Of a stretch of 9,950 bases of DNA, positions 1 through 5,531 are shown piece by piece. Origin of the DNA: JBAWWY01 sp037144355 (GTDB lineage: Bacteria > Bacillota > Clostridia > Peptostreptococcales > Anaerovoracaceae). The DNA lies in assembly GCA_037144355.1 (NCBI GenBank), contig JBAWWY010000038.1, positions 1 through 9,950 on the forward strand, in the 5' to 3' direction. Made by a program: the position numbers and the translations under genes. A model generated the notes under the pieces. That model saw only the letters and a program-made list of their open reading frames with translations. It had not been told where the DNA came from and did not search any database. Each line of letters starts with the position of its first letter. Positions within the stretch are counted from its first letter, which is position 1.

Positions 1-34
1 GGTACCGAGGGTTCAAATCCCTCCCTCTCCGCCA
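1..34 (+). tRNA. tRNA-Ser, 3' end only (5' part lies before the window)
   Basis: The T-stem GAGGG / CCCTC closes a TTCAAAT loop at 8-24. It is followed by the 7-base acceptor strand CCTCTCC, discriminator G and encoded CCA. A G discriminator, and an acceptor end that would pair with GGAGAGG, are typical of bacterial tRNA-Ser; tRNA-Leu, the other common long-variable-arm tRNA, has A at that place. The anticodon lies outside the window, so the isoacceptor is unknown. Its last 18 bases are repeated at the right end of the window, marking it as the integration target. If the crossover is where the attP arms predict (22/23), the last 12 bases of the working gene come from the element. Confidence 0.88.
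17..34. repeat. attL core (left copy of the 18-bp direct repeat)
   Basis: The sequence atccctccctctccgcca is identical to 9933-9950. It covers the 3' T-stem strand, acceptor strand and CCA of the tRNA-Ser gene, so integration restores a full tRNA 3' end. The base before it differs between copies (a at 16, g at 9932), so the identity stops at 18 bp. The symmetry centre of the flanking arms falls at 22/23, predicting a crossover dinucleotide TC. Confidence 0.85.
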
Positions 35-37
35 TTA

Positions 38-48
38 ACTTATATTTC
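38..48. other. Left arm of the attP inverted repeat (serine-integrase arm site)
   Basis: acttatatttc at 38-48 is the exact reverse complement of gaaatataagt at 9913-9923. In the joined circle the two arms lie 30 bases apart with the tRNA-like core between them, each 16-26 bases from a centre inside the core. Large serine integrases bind attP half-sites as inverted repeats, the outer part being read by the zinc-ribbon domain, and this placement fits that. That this recombinase binds here is inferred. Confidence 0.65.
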
Positions 49-374
49 GGCACTCGCCCCATAAACATTGGGTGAAAGTCGAATTGAGGTTAATGGCAAC
101 TGGTCAATCTTGGCCCCACTCTAACGTCAACCCAGGATACCCCCATATCCACTAGGGTTGGTTCAAAAGCTTACCCCCACCCCTTATACCTATTCGGCAC
201 TGGGCTACCTATCAACCCGCCCACGTCGATTTTGGAAGGTTACAAAAGCTGTTCAATCTCAATTTGAAAAAAATTAGAAATTTTATCTCCTACCTATGGG
301 GATGCAGATAAAAACGGTTTTGGGTATCCTTGTTTTCCTTTGTTCATCATGGCGGCGGCGGGAATCTCCCTCGT

Positions 375-509
375 CCTATGTAGACCGTCCTTGAAACCGA
401 GTGTTCACCTCGATAAGAACCGGTGGACATAAACCATGTAGTAACGGTTCCATGTAGTGACCGATTTCCAGCAGGTTTTCAGGATTCATCCTTTTCCTTG
501 TAGTAACGG
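375..509 (+). repeat. Iteron-like direct repeats, consensus ccaTGTAGTAACGG
   Basis: Four same-orientation copies are visible: cctatgtagaccg (375-387), ccatgtagtaacgg (434-447), ccatgtagtgaccg (450-463) and ccttgtagtaacgg (496-509). A fifth, cctgtaggaacgg, is at 809-821 directly before the polymerase-like gene. The two central copies start 16 bases apart; the others are irregular. Such repeats commonly bind a plasmid replication initiator or a repressor. Candidate binders are the 548-aa protein (probable winged helix) and the 60-aa protein encoded just downstream. An operator array is the main alternative to an origin. Confidence 0.55.
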
Positions 510-525
510 ACATTTCCCCCTCGGA

Positions 526-555
526 TTGACTCTCCTTGAAACCGAACAAAATAAT
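526..555 (+). promoter_or_regulatory. Possible sigma-70 promoter before the 60-aa gene
   Basis: TTGACT (526-531, five of six to TTGACA) and AATAAT (550-555, five of six to TATAAT) are 18 bases apart. A problem is that transcription would start near 562, inside the Shine-Dalgarno sequence of the gene at 572. It would therefore serve mainly the polymerase gene downstream, or the match is fortuitous. It overlaps one copy of the tccttgaaaccga repeat. Confidence 0.3.
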
Positions 556-571
556 AAAAGGAGTACCCACC

Positions 572-754
572 ATGCACACCTATACCCCCCTTTACCTGAA
601 ACCCGATGAAAAACTGGCGGTCATTTCAGCACTGGCGGAGGTCCATGACCTTTCAGGATGTGACATAACGAACGAAGATATTGCTGAATTTTGTCGAGCT
701 ACTGGATGGGGCTACTACGATGAAGACATAACTGCTTACACTGAAAGGTGTTAA
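572..754 (+). CDS. Small acidic protein of unknown function (60 aa), upstream of the polymerase-like gene
   Basis: I do not recognise this protein. The ATG at 572 is chosen because AAAAGGAG (556-563) lies 8 bases before it; a longer reading from TTG at 536 lacks such a site. The product is acidic and soluble, with no membrane segment or signal peptide. Residues 30-50 (CDITNEDIAEFCRATGWGYY) look helical with aromatic residues and could be part of a small helix-turn-helix, but that is weak. It sits between the direct-repeat array and the polymerase-like gene on the same strand, 76 bases upstream of it. This is where small plasmid systems often keep a copy-control or accessory replication protein, which would be inference here. 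Confidence 0.7.
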   Translation: MHTYTPLYLKPDEKLAVISALAEVHDLSGCDITNEDIAEFCRATGWGYYDEDITAYTERC

Positions 755-791
755 ACACATATCCCCCTTATTCTTACCCCTGTTGGATTGA

Positions 792-801
792 GGCAATTGC
801 C
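792..801. promoter_or_regulatory. 10-bp perfect palindrome before the polymerase-like gene
   Basis: GGCAATTGCC is a perfect palindrome 29 bases upstream of the likely start at 831. Just after it come CCGTT (800-804) and AACGG (817-821), an inverted pair whose right half is the end of the fifth TGTAG repeat. The cluster looks like an operator for a dimeric regulator or for autoregulation by the replication protein; this is inferred from position and symmetry only. Confidence 0.35.
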
Positions 802-830
802 GTTTTAGCCTGTAGGAACGGTAATCACTA

Positions 831-2477
831 TTGAATTACCCATTGCATGAATATGCTCAGTCTCTGAAACATAACCCGTTCATTATTAGATTGTTGAGAT
901 TACATCAACGATATCGGTTCCCATCTCCAATAAAGGGTAAGTCAGACATTGATTTGGCTGAAAATACTTTAGCCAGTGTCTTTACCCAAAATGGAGATCG
1001 ACCAATGACAATTACCGCTGAAAAAATCACAAGCTCATTACCAAACAGGTTTGTGACTAAAACCCGGCAGGGGGTTAAATACCGATACGATAATGAAACC
1101 GGACTGTTTGAAAATACCTCAACTGGAAAATGGGTACATAACCCGATTATACGGTCAAACAAAACAGTTTCCACTCTCCGATATTATTGGCATCCGGACT
1201 TGGAACCTATTCTCAATCAGATTACTCAAGACCCATACATGATTGAATGTATTGGCTATCTGCTCAAATTCATTCTTGTGAAGAATCAGCTTAGGAAGCA
1301 TATCAATAAACATCATACTTCGACTGCCAAGAATCAAAAGAAAATGGCTTGGCTATCTCATGAGTTTTCAAAACGGATTTTAGGCGAATCAAAATATAAA
1401 GCGATTATGTTTGAACTTGTTGAAAAAGGTATTCTCAACCAAGTTGTTAAAACAAATCCAAAAGGCAAAATCTATCTTTACAGCTTTTCAAATCCGGTAT
1501 TATTGCAGGACTATTCCCTAAAACCGATTACATTCAAACGCCTTGAAGAAAAGATTCTAAATTATCGTAAATGGGCATTATTACAATATCAACCACTCGA
1601 TCAAAAGGTAATAGCTCAGATTATTAAAACTGGATGGAAGATTACCATTACAGAAGAACAACTTAAATTGATTGCGATAGCCAGATACAAATTGAAGTAT
1701 TTACCAAAACATCCCGATAAAGCATTAACTGAATCTGAATATATGGATTCAATGAATAATGTTATGGCTATTATCAATAACTGGAATGATGCTGACGAAC
1801 ATGACAAACTAGACTTCTTCACTGTTGATGATTTTGGCAATCGTCTTCATCATGTGTTTACGTATCTACCATCTGAAATTAGAGCTTATGTTCAAAATCG
1901 AGAAGGTGTGAATATGTTTTTTACTCAATATGATTTGGCTAATTCTCAACCTGCGATTATGGCTAATTTACTAGTCAAAGATTATGGATTCACATACAAC
2001 TATTTTAATCACGATTTTGTCAGCTTAGTTTGTCGTCAAAAGATTTATGAAGATCTTGCTTTGAAAATGAACATTTCTCGTGATATTTCGAAAACAGAAA
2101 TGTTGAATATGCTTTATAGCTGGTTAGATAGTGTTGCTGACAAGAACTTTCAAAAGTTTTATCCAGATGTTTCCAGAGTTATTAGACAACTGAAAATGCG
2201 TGATAAGGATGATAACGGTCAATATATACCATTCAATAAAAGACATGCACAATTACCGAAAATAATGCAACAGATGGAAAGTTTAATATTTCGTGATGTT
2301 TGGCGAGTATTGATAAATAATGGTAATGAATTTTTACCAATTCATGATGCTGTTTATGTTGCAGGTTTAAATTCAAACGAAAAAACGATTATGGAAGATT
2401 TGATATTCTCCATCCTCAAACAATCATTCAGCATTCCGATTGAAGTTAAACGTGAAGAAGTTTACAAGAAATCTTAA
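831..2477 (+). CDS. Divergent family A-like DNA polymerase / replication protein (548 aa)
   Basis: Four ordered signatures match the palm and fingers of family A polymerases (compared from memory with E. coli Pol I). They are NRLH at 337-340 (Pol I GRLSS); YDLANSQPAIMANL at 367-380 (motif A, DYSQIELRIMAHL, Asp368); RDISKTEMLNMLYS at 417-430 (motif B, with R417, K421 and Y429 at Pol I spacing); and LPIHDAVYV at 502-510 (motif C, H505-D506, with Ala replacing the usual Glu). Both metal-binding aspartates are kept. No 3'-5' or 5' nuclease motifs are seen, and the protein is much shorter than Pol I. Residues about 168-225 look like a winged helix (basic helix, ...ELVEKGILNQV..., then a beta wing). 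The start is uncertain: TTG 831 follows an in-frame stop but has a weak ribosome site, while ATG 1005 (residue 59) has GGAG at 993-996. The 3' half is visibly more A+T-rich than the left end. I infer replication of the excised circle; template and primer use are unknown. Confidence 0.7.
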   Translation: MNYPLHEYAQSLKHNPFIIRLLRLHQRYRFPSPIKGKSDIDLAENTLASVFTQNGDRPMTITAEKITSSLPNRFVTKTRQGVKYRYDNETGLFENTSTGKWVHNPIIRSNKTVSTLRYYWHPDLEPILNQITQDPYMIECIGYLLKFILVKNQLRKHINKHHTSTAKNQKKMAWLSHEFSKRILGESKYKAIMFELVEKGILNQVVKTNPKGKIYLYSFSNPVLLQDYSLKPITFKRLEEKILNYRKWALLQYQPLDQKVIAQIIKTGWKITITEEQLKLIAIARYKLKYLPKHPDKALTESEYMDSMNNVMAIINNWNDADEHDKLDFFTVDDFGNRLHHVFTYLPSEIRAYVQNREGVNMFFTQYDLANSQPAIMANLLVKDYGFTYNYFNHDFVSLVCRQKIYEDLALKMNISRDISKTEMLNMLYSWLDSVADKNFQKFYPDVSRVIRQLKMRDKDDNGQYIPFNKRHAQLPKIMQQMESLIFRDVWRVLINNGNEFLPIHDAVYVAGLNSNEKTIMEDLIFSILKQSFSIPIEVKREEVYKKS

Positions 2478-2693
2478 TGAGCAGATAATTGTCAGAATCA
2501 ATTTATTAATAAACTCTAATATTTATGAAATGTAACCAATTCATTTTTTAATAATAATGTTATTATGATAATGATGAGTAATTTAATTTATTTATTAACA
2601 CAGTCGAGATAGTAATCTCTCCTTATATACATATATCTCGATAAAAATATAATGGTGATTTCATTAACGGAACTCAGAATCAGAAAATTGGGC
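2478..2693. other. A+T-rich intergenic stretch with dyads
   Basis: There is no gene here. The DNA is strongly A+T-rich. ATAATAA-TG-TTATTAT (2551-2566) is a perfect dyad made of A and T apart from its loop. tcgagata (2604-2611) and tatctcga (2634-2641) form an 8-bp inverted repeat that competes with a shorter hairpin gagat/atctc (2606-2619). It lies between the convergent polymerase gene (plus) and the minus-strand operon. No clear plus-strand terminator with a long T-run follows the polymerase gene. Easily melted DNA beside a replication gene could belong to an origin, but nothing here proves it. Confidence 0.4.
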
Positions 2694-2727
2694 AAAAAAA
2701 GAGGGTATAGGATTTTAACCTGTACCC
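2694..2727 (-). terminator. Rho-independent terminator ending the leftmost minus-strand operon
   Basis: On the minus strand GGGTACAGG pairs with CCTATACCC (9 bp including one G-U pair, 7-base loop), followed by TCTTTTTTT. It lies 12 bases past the stop of the 75-aa gene and faces the polymerase gene. Confidence 0.8.
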
Positions 2728-2739
2728 CCTTCTTAACCC

Positions 2740-2967
2740 TCACTCGACTGGTTTGGTGCTCCTGTAGTCCTTAATAGGTCGCACTAACGACATCCAGAAT
2801 GATTCCCACTTGGCTTCCACAACGAGATATGCGGTCGGCCCCAGCTGGTCATAAGCTTTTCGGATAGCTTCCTCCGGGATTATTGGGTGGCGGGTTTTCC
2901 CAAGTCTTTTCAGGATTACATCGCCAACGGTAATTTGCTTGTTTGGAATTCTTACGTTCAAAGTCAT
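2740..2967 (-). CDS. Unknown protein (75 aa), second gene of a coupled pair
   Basis: I do not recognise this product. Its ATG overlaps the TGA of the preceding gene (ATGA at 2967-2964), the classic arrangement for translational coupling; AAAGGAG lies 12 bases upstream inside that gene. The protein mixes basic N-terminal residues with an aromatic segment (AKWESFWMSLVRP, near 52-64) and has no signal peptide or obvious membrane helix. It is followed directly by a strong terminator, so it closes the operon. The coupling suggests it works with the 133-aa protein, perhaps as a partner; the function is unknown. Confidence 0.7.
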   Translation of the reverse strand: MTLNVRIPNKQITVGDVILKRLGKTRHPIIPEEAIRKAYDQLGPTAYLVVEAKWESFWMSLVRPIKDYRSTKPVE

Positions 2968-3365
2968 TTGGTCAACACACTCCTTTCAAAGATGCTTTTC
3001 GGATTGTTTGGAGAAAATCCGTTTATCCTGTAGCTGTCAAATCCAGTTCCCTCTACCCTCAGAAATCCGATAAGCAAAGTGCTTTCTGGATCGGTAGTCT
3101 CCAACCAACCTTTTTCTTGATCACCTATGATATTTCCATCTATCAATTCTTGGGGGTTGAGATAAGTAATCCTAATCTTGGCAACCACTGCTATTTTCTC
3201 ATGGATGAAGTCGGCTTCCGCCACAACCACCATACCAATACCCTTCTCCAAAAAGTTACGATATGCAATGGTACACAAGAGATTCCAGTTGGCTCTGATG
3301 AAGTCAACTTGACGTTCTCGCCGCTCGCCGTCTATCCCTTTTATTGTCTTATTTTCCTTACCCAT
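2964..3365 (-). CDS. Unknown soluble protein (133 aa), first gene of a coupled pair
   Basis: The start ATG (3365) has AAGGGAG 6 bases upstream. The protein begins with a charged stretch (KENKTIKGIDGERRERQ), then a helical segment with NWNLLCTIAYRNFLEKG (27-43), then predicted strands around MVVVAEADF, KIRITYL and TLLIGFLRV, giving an alpha/beta look. The pattern asparagine-tryptophan helix followed by G-G-hydrophobic strand reminds me of small conserved hypothetical proteins on plasmids, but I cannot name a family. It overlaps the 75-aa gene by 4 bases. A 145-aa open frame on the other strand (2943-3380) is an antisense shadow. The gene lies just behind a terminator, so its expression may depend on read-through. 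Confidence 0.75.
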   Translation of the reverse strand: MGKENKTIKGIDGERRERQVDFIRANWNLLCTIAYRNFLEKGIGMVVVAEADFIHEKIAVVAKIRITYLNPQELIDGNIIGDQEKGWLETTDPESTLLIGFLRVEGTGFDSYRINGFSPNNPKSIFERSVLTK

Positions 3366-3384
3366 AATTTTCTCCCTTAAAATG

Positions 3385-3420
3385 AAAAACCCGTTAGAAG
3401 GTATTAGTCTCCTAACGGGT
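3385..3420 (-). terminator. Rho-independent terminator between the 196-aa and 133-aa genes
   Basis: On the minus strand ACCCGTTAG pairs perfectly with CTAACGGGT (9 bp, 14-base loop with some inner pairing), followed by TTTTTC. It lies 47 bases after the stop of the 196-aa gene and only about 20 bases before the ATG of the next gene, leaving no room for a separate promoter after it. It may therefore act as an attenuator. Confidence 0.75.
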
Positions 3421-3467
3421 CACTTATCTTGGTTGCTTACTTTGACGCAGGTGCCTGGCGGATTTAC

Positions 3468-4058
3468 CTACTTGAGCAACCAGTCAACAATGAACTGAAT
3501 AGCTTTATCAGGGGGTACATTAACCAATGGGTGATTCAATCCCGCTATGGCTCCAATACTTCCTGCTGGGTATTCTCCGGTATCCTCTGAATAATCCCTA
3601 ACCGCCACACCATCTTCAACCGGACATAACGTGATGGATTTGGTGTCAAGACCCTTCATCTTTCCCGCTACATCAATTCCACGCTTGCAAACCGTGACCG
3701 TGACGGCACCGGAAAGCATGGTATTGATGTCAATTGAAGCATTAGGAAAAACCCTCTGAATCTCACCTACTATGGGTCTGACAACGAAATTGACCCAAGC
3801 TTGACCGGATTCCTGTTGCCCCTTCAATTCCAACCCATCAATCATGTTCTGGATTCTTGAAATGGCAATTTTTGCTTTTGTAATTCTTTCAGCAATTCCG
3901 ATCTTCCTCTTATCGGATTCAGCATGTTTTGTTTTCCAATCATTAAGTAATCCCGTAAGATTGAATTCTGGTGTAACCAAATTCATATCCGGTTCAAAAG
4001 GATTGCTGTTATCGTTCGTTGAATTGTCCACTTGTTCATTCCGTTTACGTGCACTCAT
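3468..4058 (-). CDS. Unknown protein with helical N-terminal half and beta-rich C-terminal half (196 aa)
   Basis: The ATG at 4058 follows GGAG with an 8-base gap. Residues 1-25 are polar and low in complexity (many N, S, E). About 30-80 is charged and probably helical or coiled-coil (KTKHAESDKRKIGIAERI, then KAKIAISRIQNMIDGLEL). From about 100 the chain alternates hydrophobic strands (SIDINTML, AVTVTVCKRG, SITLCPV) and ends in a helix IQFIVDWLLK. There is no signal peptide or membrane segment. I do not recognise the family; the plan resembles small phage or plasmid accessory proteins, which does not establish a function. The gene is isolated between two terminators, so it may form its own transcription unit, though no good promoter is seen in the short gap before it. 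Confidence 0.75.
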   Translation of the reverse strand: MSARKRNEQVDNSTNDNSNPFEPDMNLVTPEFNLTGLLNDWKTKHAESDKRKIGIAERITKAKIAISRIQNMIDGLELKGQQESGQAWVNFVVRPIVGEIQRVFPNASIDINTMLSGAVTVTVCKRGIDVAGKMKGLDTKSITLCPVEDGVAVRDYSEDTGEYPAGSIGAIAGLNHPLVNVPPDKAIQFIVDWLLK

Positions 4059-4091
4059 TTTATTTACTCCATATCAATTGAATTTAGACAT

Positions 4092-4124
4092 AAAAAAACC
4101 ACCCAAAGGTTTACCCTTGGATGG
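4092..4124 (-). terminator. Strong rho-independent terminator after the resolvase/70-aa genes
   Basis: On the minus strand CCATCCAAGGG and CCTTTGGGTGG form an 11-bp stem with a 4-base TAAA loop, followed by TTTTTTT. Two positions are G-U pairs on the minus strand but would be A-C mismatches on the plus strand, which fixes the orientation. It lies between the stop at 4177 and the start at 4058. Confidence 0.85.
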
Positions 4125-4176
4125 ATTCCACAAACCAATACCGATATTCTTTTCTGTTACTTAAATTTCCTCCCTT

Positions 4177-4389
4177 CTATGACACATCCACGTATGTCTG
4201 GATAATCATCAAAACCTCATCGTATGATTTGGCTCGGAAACATTTATCCTTAAACTCCTTATCCAAATCATGGTATCCAGCTTTTCTCAAGTCTCTGGAA
4301 ACAATAGAAATGAGATTGAAGACATTTGAGTTCTCTCCAAGAATATTGCTCGTAACTCCTTTAGCTTTCGGAAATTGAATTTCCTCCAT
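4177..4389 (-). CDS. Small conserved hypothetical protein (70 aa), overlapping the resolvase gene
   Basis: The pattern NVFNLISIVSRDLRKAG ... SYDEVLMIIQTYVDV (residues 22-69) matches, from memory, a widespread group of 60-80-aa proteins of phages and mobile elements, often with G-N-[IV]-F-N near the start and SYDEAL..I..YVE at the end. Their function is unknown to me. The ATG at 4389 is preceded by AAAGGTGA within the resolvase gene, and the two genes overlap by 29 bases in different frames. It is thus probably co-transcribed and coupled with the resolvase. The fold should be all-helical. A strong terminator follows. Confidence 0.75.
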   Translation of the reverse strand: MEEIQFPKAKGVTSNILGENSNVFNLISIVSRDLRKAGYHDLDKEFKDKCFRAKSYDEVLMIIQTYVDVS

Positions 4390-4993
4390 TGCTCACCTTT
4401 CCCATCTTTGATATTTGACATACCCTAGCTGCGGTTAATTTCAACCGTGTACCTATCTCGGTTAATGATAACCCTTGATCCCTTAATTGCAGAACTTCAT
4501 TGATTCGTATTTCCGATGTTCTAGCTCTACCAAACTGATGATTCGGATTCATTCGTTTGAATCTTTCCATCCCTGCTTTTGTTCTTTCAGAAATTCTAAC
4601 CCGTTCCTGTTTCGCCAGCGCGGATAAGATTGCAATTATCGCATCTTTGAATATACCGAGAGAACTTAAGTAAGGTTCAGTAAAGCTGTGCCAATCGACT
4701 TTGTAACTTTCCAACTTTGAAAGATACTCAATCGTCTTACGTGAACCTTCCCTGCTCAACCTATCTAATGACCAAAACAACAGCACATCAAATTGTTTCC
4801 GGTGTGCCATTTTGAATACCTCTTCAAGTCCTTTCCGGTCTTGGATACCTTTTGCACCTGAAACATTATCAGTCACAACTTTAATAATATCCCATTCCTG
4901 ACAACCGCAGTATTTCCTGAGTTGTGATATTTGATTCTCTGTATCTTGATCCATCGTACTGCACCTTGCGTAGATCAAACACTTCTTGTTCAT
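4361..4993 (-). CDS. Small serine recombinase of the resolvase/invertase family (210 aa)
   Basis: The product cuts and rejoins DNA through a 5'-phosphoserine link. YARCSTMDQDTENQ (8-21) carries the catalytic Ser12 with Arg10; SLDRLSREG (75-83) holds the conserved active-site arginines; a long dimerisation helix runs about 114-140 (KDAIIAILSALAKQERVRIS); and the C-terminal GLSLTEIGTRLKLTAARVCQ (174-193) is the helix-turn-helix that reads the site. All expected parts are present and the length is normal. AAAGGAGGT lies very close (2 bases) before the ATG. Two dyads upstream (5044-5067, 5112-5128) are candidate recombination or operator sites. It could resolve multimers of the circular form, invert a segment, or belong to an older transposon; no terminal inverted repeats of a transposon were found, so the first two are favoured. 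Confidence 0.92.
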   Translation of the reverse strand: MNKKCLIYARCSTMDQDTENQISQLRKYCGCQEWDIIKVVTDNVSGAKGIQDRKGLEEVFKMAHRKQFDVLLFWSLDRLSREGSRKTIEYLSKLESYKVDWHSFTEPYLSSLGIFKDAIIAILSALAKQERVRISERTKAGMERFKRMNPNHQFGRARTSEIRINEVLQLRDQGLSLTEIGTRLKLTAARVCQISKMGKVSNGGNSISES

Positions 4994-5043
4994 TTACCTC
5001 CTTTGAATGTTTTAACAGATGCGGTTTATGTTTCTCGTAATAG

Positions 5044-5074
5044 GTAAACACTTAAGTTAGTGGTTACTTTTTTT
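5044..5074 (+). terminator. Dyad plus T-run upstream of the resolvase: plus-strand terminator or recombinase site
   Basis: GTAAACACT (5044-5052) and AGTGGTTAC (5059-5067) pair over 9 positions with one mismatch around a 6-base loop, followed on the plus strand by seven T. As a terminator it would stop plus-strand transcription, yet no plus-strand gene lies nearby. It sits 51 bases upstream of the resolvase start, so it may instead be an operator or a subsite bound by the small serine recombinase. Confidence 0.5.
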
Positions 5075-5111
5075 GACCTCCCATTTCGGCTAAAACCGGA
5101 ATTTATTGCCC

Positions 5112-5128
5112 ACCCCTTACCTAGGGGT
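5112..5128. promoter_or_regulatory. Short perfect dyad upstream of the resolvase
   Basis: acccct (5112-5117) and aggggt (5123-5128) form a 6-bp inverted repeat around tacct. No T-run follows on either strand, so it is not a normal terminator. With the dyad at 5044-5067 it marks the 170-base gap between the resolvase and the 44-aa gene as a possible site region for the recombinase. Confidence 0.3.
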
Positions 5129-5163
5129 TACCGTCAAGAATCAGGTTCCATAGAATTAACGGA

Positions 5164-5298
5164 TTACCACTTATCGCCGTACCACCGCTTCCGACGGCGA
5201 CGGATCAGGAAATAGGAAGCAATCAGCACCGCGACCTTTCCAACCGTGATAATCAATTCAAGGGGTACATGTTTAGGTGTGTTGCTATCCTTGTCCAT
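5164..5298 (-). CDS. Tiny single-pass membrane protein (44 aa), downstream partner
   Basis: The reading frame from ATG 5298 to TAA has AAAGGAG 7 bases upstream, inside the preceding 54-aa gene. The product has a polar start (MDKDSNTPKHVP), one membrane helix at about 12-32 (LELIITVGKVAVLIASYFLI), then the highly basic RRRRKRW and a short tail. By the positive-inside rule the N-terminus would lie outside and the basic tail in the cytoplasm. It overlaps the 54-aa gene by 14 bases in another frame, so the two are probably translated together. Holin-like lysis protein, toxin or small regulator of a membrane complex are all possible; none is shown. Confidence 0.7.
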   Translation of the reverse strand: MDKDSNTPKHVPLELIITVGKVAVLIASYFLIRRRRKRWYGDKW

Positions 5299-5449
5299 GA
5301 CCCGGCTCCTTTTTATCAGCGGCTTCACGTTTCTCTCTTTGAATCTCCCTTAACTCTCTTGATATGGTTAGTGACAAGAGCGCACAAGTTAAAAGCTTGA
5401 TTACCAGACCTAGTGGATTTGTAGGTGTTGGTATTGGCGGAAATCTCAT
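5285..5449 (-). CDS. Tiny membrane-anchored protein with a charged helix (54 aa), upstream partner
   Basis: AAAGGAGGT lies 10 bases before ATG 5449, a near-perfect ribosome binding site that strongly supports translation. The product starts with a proline-rich segment (MRFPPIPTPTNP), has one probable membrane helix at about 13-29 (LGLVIKLLTCALLSLTI), then a dense charged helix (RELREIQREKREAADKKE, 31-48) and a PGHGQG tail. The gene runs past the start of the 44-aa gene, ending 14 bases inside it. Two tiny membrane proteins in overlapping frames recall phage lysis cassettes, but no lipobox or spanin motif is seen, so the role stays open. The longer open frames overlapping this region on both strands lack comparable ribosome sites. 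Confidence 0.7.
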   Translation of the reverse strand: MRFPPIPTPTNPLGLVIKLLTCALLSLTISRELREIQREKREAADKKEPGHGQG

Positions 5450-5506
5450 GTTTAATATTACCTCCTTTCAGATATTGAGTCGTTTGTTGAATTTGGTGGA
5501 AAATAG

Positions 5507-5531
5507 AAAAACACCATTCAGAAATGAATGG
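5507..5531 (-). terminator. Hairpin terminator, better on the minus strand, possibly bidirectional
   Basis: CCATTCA and TGAATGG form a perfect 7-bp stem with a 4-base loop. On the minus strand it is followed by TGTTTTTCTATTTT; on the plus strand the loop is GAAA and GTTTTG follows. It would end minus-strand transcripts from the cargo region before the tiny membrane-protein operon at 5449. Confidence 0.7.

Larger units (their letters stand above)
35..571. other. Non-coding left end: attP arm, AT-rich patch, direct-repeat array
   Basis: No convincing gene is present; the short open frames on both strands lack ribosome binding sites. The stretch holds the attP left arm (38-48), a run of A and T with a small AAAATT/AATTTT dyad around 265-285, the repeat array at 375-509, a 13-bp direct repeat tccttgaaaccga (388-400 and 533-545), and a promoter-like sequence just before the first gene. 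The order AT-rich patch, repeats, then a replication-like gene resembles an iteron origin, but no clear DnaA box is seen. Confidence 0.5.

Noticed and set aside
145..153. DnaA box (atatccact, 7 of 9 to TTATCCACA)
   Set aside because: A single weak match; not enough to support an origin by itself.
350..433. 27-codon frame starting ATGGCGGCGGCG
   Set aside because: No ribosome binding site, and it overlaps the direct-repeat array.
375..821. CRISPR array
   Set aside because: The repeats are only about 14 bp, unevenly spaced and imperfect, with no Cas genes.
2943..3380. 145-aa open frame on the plus strand
   Set aside because: It is antisense to the 133-aa gene, which has a good ribosome site and an ATGA overlap with the next gene; the plus frame has neither.
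4361..4993. A complete transposon around the small serine recombinase
   Set aside because: No terminal inverted repeats, target duplication or transposase partner was found on either side.
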